DNA of 58,631 nt from Mycoplasmataceae bacterium (GTDB taxonomy: Bacteria; Bacillota_I; Bacilli_A; Mycoplasmatales; Mycoplasmoidaceae), in assembly GCA_031259945.1 (NCBI GenBank), contig JAIRKU010000004.1:1-58631 (forward strand). The letters run 5' to 3'. Of this stretch, positions 54,451 through 58,631 are shown piece by piece. The notes beneath the pieces are model-generated. The model saw nothing but the letters and a program-made list of their open reading frames with translations, was not told the origin of the DNA and made no database searches. The position numbers were made by a program, and so were the translations under genes. The first letter of the stretch is position 1; each line of letters begins with the position of its first letter.

Positions 54451-56109
54451 ATGCGAGTGAGTGCTTTGATAAAGAGGTGTTTTTTGATATTTATACTGCT
54501 AATATCAGCGGTTACTATTTCTTCGTGCAAAGATAAACTGCCTTACGCTACTATCACTCTTAATCAAAACGAAATTACACTTAATCATACGAATAATACT
54601 AGTGTTATTATCGCAACAGTTAAATTAGCAGATAGTTCATCTCCCAAACAACCAGCAATTTATGAATGTGATAATATCAAAAATACTCCTATTTTATATT
54701 TGCAAGATTTTCAACAAAAAAACAATAATGAACTTGTCATTATGTTAGATGATGACCAAGAAATACCAGAAGCTTGTTCATATACAATTTTTGCTACTTA
54801 TGATAATTCATCCAATAAACCAAGAATTCCAATTAAAATAAACATCGAAAAATACATTCCCGATTATCCAAATGCACAGATAAGTGTTTCTAAAGATACT
54901 ATTAATTTAAACCAAACTGACTACAATGATAGTATAACGTCAACTGTCAGTTTAAATCCTCTACCTACGCAAGAAACCCCAATAGTTACTTATGACTATT
55001 CAGAAGTTGATAACTTACCAGTTTACTTTAATATTGATCAAAATATTTTAAACATAACATTAGAAAAAAATGTAGAAATTGCAGAAGACACAACCTTTTC
55101 CATTTATGCTACATATCCGCATTCTAAAAATAAACCCCAAGTACAAGTAACGATTAATGTTGAAAAATACACCGCACCTGTTCCTACACCAGAAGAATGA
55201 GATGATGCATGAATTCCAAAAGCTGATTTAAAAATTTCAGGCACTACTTTGACAGGTATTAAAAAAGTGACTAAGAGCACACTGCATGTCCCACGTGAAG
55301 TGACCAACATTGCTAATAAAGCTTTTGCAAATAACGCTTTAAAAGATGTCACGACTGTAGATTTTCCTGATGATAGTAAATGTGTAACCATTGGAGAATC
55401 CGCGTTTTATGACTGTAGCACTATTAAAGTCATCAATTTTCCCAAAACACTTGCCAATATTGGTACCTCGTCTCTTTATTTCTGTAAAGCATTAGAAAAG
55501 ATAGATTTTTCTTCTTGCACCGCACTTACTAACATACCTGGTTCCATGGCGCAAGGCTGTGATGGGTTAACTACAGTTCGATTACCACCCCAGTGTGTTT
55601 CCATCGGCGAAAAGGCATTTCAAGATGCATTAATACTCACTGGTGATTTGATTATTCCTAAATATGTTAAATCTATTGGTAGCGAAGCATTTCTCAATGC
55701 CGGTAGTAATCCTACTTCTGCCCGAACTTCAATAAATTTAATATTTGAAGAAGGCAGCAATTTGAGTTCCGCAGCTTATGCTTCATTTTCTAGCATGTCT
55801 TGTGTTGGGACAATAGACTTTCCATCTAGCTTAAAAACATATGGTAATAATTTCTTTGCCTTTAACCACGCTGATGTTATCAAAATTAATAGTCGCTCGG
55901 GAAATTTATTTGGTATGAATTGTTTTGATGGAGTTCATGCAAAAGAATTATATCTAAACGTGGATGCCTACTTCCCATATCCATCAAGTTTTCTTTCTTG
56001 ATCTCATATTTTGTTAAAAGATGATGGCAAAATTTATGTCCCTAATTCATTAATCGATCAATTTAAAAGTGGTTGAAGTGATTTTTCTCAGAAGTTCTAT
56101 CCCATCTAG
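54451..56109 (+). CDS. BspA-like leucine-rich-repeat lipoprotein
   Basis: The 552-residue protein has a lipoprotein signal peptide ending at C26 (AVTISSC). Two tandem Ig-like repeats of about 105 residues follow: each begins with a SxxxINLN/TLNQNEITLN-type strand and ends (I/F)YATY...NKP...(I/V)NIEKY or close to it. From about residue 265 there are BspA-type repeats (LRR_5) with the pattern IGESAFYDCSTIKVINFPKT and IGSEAFLNAG. Such proteins bind host surfaces and are common in mucosal bacteria. The start and apparent leaderless promoter fit. Confidence 0.9.
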
Positions 56110-56223
56110 GGTTTTTAAACAACGTTTTAAAATAACTACAAACGAGTTTTATGAGAAAGTAACAAAATCACCGATCTTTTAAATTATTTTTAGATCACAA
56201 TACTATATATCAACATAAGTGTG

Positions 56224-56229
56224 TATAAT
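56224..56229 (+). promoter_or_regulatory. -10 box for gap-pgk
   Basis: TATAAT 43 bases before the gap ATG implies a leader of about 36 bases with ribosome site TTGGAG at 56258. Confidence 0.5.
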
Positions 56230-56250
56230 GGAAAACAAATATAAAAATAA

Positions 56251-57273
<1,023 letters not shown>

Positions 57274-57277
57274 TTTT

Positions 57278-58534
57278 ATGAATGATATTTTAAATAAAAA
57301 AACGCTGCTTGATATAAACTGCAAAGATGAGCGTGTTATTGTTCGCGTTGATTTTAATGTTCCCATTAAAGATGGCAAGGTAGTTGATCCTAAAAGAATT
57401 GTTGCAGCCATCCCCACTATTAAACATTTGCTAGATAATAATTGTAAAGTGATTCTGCTTAGCCACTTATCTAGAATAAAAACTTTAGATGATATTAAAT
57501 CTGGTAAAAAATCACTAAAACCAGTTGCTGATGTTTTACAACAACTATTACCTAATAATCAGGTTATTTTTTTAAATTTCAACCGGGGAAGGAAATTAAT
57601 TACAGCGGTTGAGGAATTGCAACATAAACAGATTCTTTTATTAGAAAATACGCGTTATTGTGATGTAAATGATGCCGGAGAAGTTGTAAAACTAGAATCC
57701 AAGTGTGATGAACAACTAGGTAAAGAGTGAGCGTCACTTGCTAATATTTTTGTTAATGATGCTTTTGGTACAGCTCATCGTAAGCATGCCTCTAATGTTG
57801 GCATTGCTAAGCATATACCAACTTCTTGCATTGGATTTTTAATCCAAAAAGAAATTGAAAATTTATCCAAAATCGTTCATAACCCGCAACGACCAGTAGT
57901 GACTATTTTAGGTGGTGCTAAAGTTAGTGATAAATTAAAAGTCATTAATAATTTGCTTAAAATTGCCGATAAAATTTTGATTTGTGGTGGTATGGCTTAT
58001 ACATTTTTAAAAGCGCAAGGAGTTGACATTGGTTCTTCACTTTTAGAAACAGAAATGTTGGATGAAGCTAAGAATATTTTAGCAAAAGGTAAAGATAAAA
58101 TAATCTTACCCCAAGATTTTTATTGCGCACCTGAATTTGCTGATGTGTTACCAACCATTCGTACAGTAACCCAAGGATTAAATGGTGTGATGGGATTAGA
58201 TATCGGTGATCAAACATTGATTAACTTTGGTAGTGAATTAGTGGGTGCACAAACCGTTTTTTGAAATGGTCCTGCTGGTGTATTTGAATTTAAAAATTTT
58301 CAAACTGGTACAAGAGGAATTTGTAGTATTCTTAAAAAATTAACACAACACCATCATGCTTTCACTCTGATTGGTGGTGGTGATTCTGCATCAGCTGCTG
58401 TTTCGCTAGGATTTAAAGAAAGTGATTTTAGTTTTATTTCTACTGGTGGTGGTGCATCATTGGAATTTATTGAAGGCGCTACACTACCTGGTATTGAAGC
58501 AATCCAAAATAAAGTAACTATTCACCGGAAATAA
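57278..58534 (+). CDS. pgk: phosphoglycerate kinase, 3' end supplied by an inserted element
   Basis: The 418-residue frame has [14 protein letters not shown] near residue 20, a LLLENTRY-like segment and [25 protein letters not shown] and GPAGVFEF (preceded by TGA Trp) follow, with the nucleotide-site [10 protein letters not shown] near the end. It makes ATP in glycolysis. After the normal end GIEAIQNK the frame enters the inverted-repeat element, which adds V-T-I-H-R-K and the TAA at 58532-58534. The insertion replaced only the extreme C-terminus, so the enzyme is probably active. Confidence 0.95.
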
Positions 58535-58631
58535 TTTAAACCATAGGTTTATTTATTTTTTTACAAATATTTCATAAATTGTATTTACAATTTAATTTGT
58601 TGGTCTCACTAAAATGTTCAATTATTCTAAA
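58514..58631. mobile_element. small inverted-repeat element, copy B (left end only)
   Basis: The first 34 bases, starting GTAACTATTCACCGG, are identical to the start of the element at 10112. After that the two diverge, keeping only A+T-rich character. The window ends before a right end appears. The start coincides with the pgk C-terminus, as the other copy coincides with the ileS C-terminus. Confidence 0.65.

Overview
This window comes from a Mollicute (mycoplasma-like bacterium). The DNA is strongly A+T-rich. Almost every recognisable gene reads through in-frame TGA codons at conserved tryptophan positions, so TGA means Trp here. Gene blocks are compact and often overlap by a few bases. The species cannot be named from the sequence alone.

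Layout. (1) 1-517: a minus-strand pair of predicted surface/membrane proteins. A (GA)12 tract and a terminator-like hairpin lie in front of it. (2) 799-10111: a housekeeping block ybeY-dgkA-era-recO-glyS-dnaG-deoD-ileS (ribosome maturation, lipid carrier recycling, repair, tRNA charging, replication priming, purine salvage). (3) 10112-10375: a small non-coding element with terminal inverted repeats and an 18-bp flanking direct repeat, inserted directly after ileS. The same left end recurs at the 3' end of pgk (58514). (4) 10423-15744: an ABC-2 type exporter made of two large paralogous permeases and one ATPase. (5) 15745-22973: a DUF192-like gene, an unknown gene, uvrC, a phosphodiesterase, and an isolated full-length purL (fused FGAM synthase). 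(6) 23116-25388, minus strand: a decayed ATPase fragment, obg and a membrane protein. (7) 25529-30385: rpsP-trmD-rplS, a YitT-family protein, rbgA, rnhB and a trigger-factor-like protein. (8) 30401-32660, minus strand: rnjA and def. (9) 32942-36990: a PTS EIIBC with two small envelope proteins, then ppa and small proteins. (10) 37157-40709: a consensus promoter driving a short candidate structured RNA, then a 1074-residue surface protein. (11) 40841-47023: manA, mutM-coaE-dnaB-dnaI, argS. (12) 47130-54348: an accessory island. It holds a frameshifted YoeB toxin with an intact antitoxin-like ORF, a DUF4143-type ATPase, a 913-residue primase-helicase of the TOTE conflict-system type, a second DUF4143-type ATPase, a candidate tiny RNA and a truncated membrane protein. 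(13) 54451-58534: a BspA-like leucine-rich-repeat lipoprotein, gap and pgk.

How it fits together. Most of the window serves information processing, glycolysis and salvage, as in other reduced genomes. The unusual parts are the accessory island with its putative NTP-dependent conflict/defence genes, the short inverted-repeat elements, the lone purine-biosynthesis gene, and a mixed initiation strategy. Several genes have a TATAAT box only 6-10 bp before the start codon and no Shine-Dalgarno (apparent leaderless mRNAs); others have a good GGAG-type site. No rRNA gene, tRNA gene or CRISPR array was recognised by eye.
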